64,000 nt of DNA, from positions 1,068,001 to 1,132,000 of the forward strand of contig NZ_CP159258.1 in the NCBI RefSeq assembly GCF_040438925.1, given 5' to 3'. This document shows positions 63,608 to 64,000 of the stretch, one piece after another; position 1 is the first letter of the stretch; each line of letters opens with the position of its first letter. The translations under genes were made by a program, and so were the position numbers. The stretch comes from Pseudomonas sp. MYb327 (lineage in GTDB: Bacteria; Pseudomonadota; Gammaproteobacteria; Pseudomonadales; Pseudomonadaceae). The notes under the pieces are model-generated. The model worked only from the letters and a program-made list of their open reading frames with translations, did not search any database and was not told where the DNA came from.

Positions 63608-64000
63608 TGTCTGACGACTGCGCCGATTACCGCGACATCTTCCTCAACGAGCGGCCGATGATGGATGCCCGCGCGCCGGTCGAGTTTTCCAAGGGATCGT
63701 TCCCAGGTGTGATCAACCTGCCGCTGATGAACGATCACGAACGGCAGCGGGTCGGCACTTGCTACAAACAGCACGGTCAGCAAGCGGCCATCGAGCTGGG
63801 TCATCAATTGGTCTGCGGCGAGATCAAGGCCCATCGCATCCAGGCCTGGGCAGACTTCGCCCGGGCGCATCCCGATGGGTTTATCTATTGTTTTCGCGGC
63901 GGCTTGCGCTCGCAGATTGTCCAGCAATGGCTCAAGACCGAGGCGGGCATCGACTATCCACGGGTCGCTGGCGGTTACAAGGCCATGCGTACCTTTCTAC
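63607..64000 (+). CDS. mnmH: MnmH/SelU: tRNA 2-selenouridine synthase (5' part)
   Basis: The first 131 residues are present; the gene runs off the window. The rhodanese domain has [20 protein letters not shown] and the catalytic Cys95 in [11 protein letters not shown]. The P-loop domain expected downstream is not visible. It replaces sulfur with selenium in wobble 2-thiouridine using selenophosphate from the overlapping selD gene (TGATG junction). Confidence 0.95.
   Translation, partial: MSDDCADYRDIFLNERPMMDARAPVEFSKGSFPGVINLPLMNDHERQRVGTCYKQHGQQAAIELGHQLVCGEIKAHRIQAWADFARAHPDGFIYCFRGGLRSQIVQQWLKTEAGIDYPRVAGGYKAMRTFL

Overview
The window reads as chromosomal DNA of a Pseudomonas of the fluorescens/putida type. 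This rests on the gene content (a complete phenylacetyl-CoA pathway, a FecI/FecR/FecA-type iron uptake set, selD-mnmH, SpuC/PotF-like polyamine genes), on high GC with strong third-position bias, and on about twenty palindromic REP/BIME repeats of the Pseudomonas GTAGGAGC type between genes. No rRNA, tRNA, CRISPR array, insertion sequence or integrase was found.

Layout. 1-299: end of a cyclic-nucleotide-binding protein, probably an MscS-type channel. 605-3778: a CMD/AhpD-family protein and an EmrB/EmrA-like drug efflux pair behind a palindrome-rich promoter. 4073-6033: a BktB-type thiolase and an enoyl-CoA hydratase. 6251-9711: polyamine-binding protein, class III aminotransferase and LuxR-type regulator. 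9738-10625: an array of nearly seven 132-bp REP-pair units. 10628-25104: the phenylacetate locus, with paaFGHIJK and paaABCDE plus paaZ on the minus strand and paaY and paaX divergent. 25190-28514: feaR and tynA, which feed aromatic amines towards phenylacetate. 29144-30538: an MFS organic-acid or sugar-acid transporter with a strong promoter and operator-like repeat. 30829-34875: ECF sigma, anti-sigma and TonB-dependent receptor. 34978-37290: an MFS transporter and a DapF-like protein lacking both catalytic cysteines. 37495-43417: an Rhs polymorphic toxin with a cognate immunity candidate and AT-rich downstream genes. 43644-49516: cytosine deaminase, QueD, patatin-like protein, two PepSY proteins and a two-component system. 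49639-57216: MHS transporter, two chemoreceptors and a Na+/H+ antiporter-family protein. 57313-62452: LysR regulator, a DMT pair, metallothionein, small conserved proteins, an AraC regulator, XapX and an oxidoreductase. 62573-64000: selD and the start of mnmH.

How the genes work together. TynA deaminates phenethylamine to phenylacetaldehyde. An aldehyde dehydrogenase not in this window would give phenylacetate. PaaK makes phenylacetyl-CoA, PaaABCDE epoxidises the ring, PaaG isomerises it, PaaZ opens and oxidises it, and PaaFHJ complete beta-oxidation to acetyl-CoA and succinyl-CoA. PaaI and PaaY hydrolyse dead-end CoA thioesters, and PaaX represses. GATAC-type boxes recur in the paa control regions and are candidate PaaX sites.

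The accessory part is the Rhs region. The conserved cage ends at the DPLGL cleavage motif and is followed by a 152-residue AT-rich tip, a tightly coupled immunity candidate, then a further AT-rich stretch with a second immunity-like gene preceded by a 17-codon leader. The toxin fold and the second immunity-like protein were not recognised and are the best candidates for undescribed biology here.
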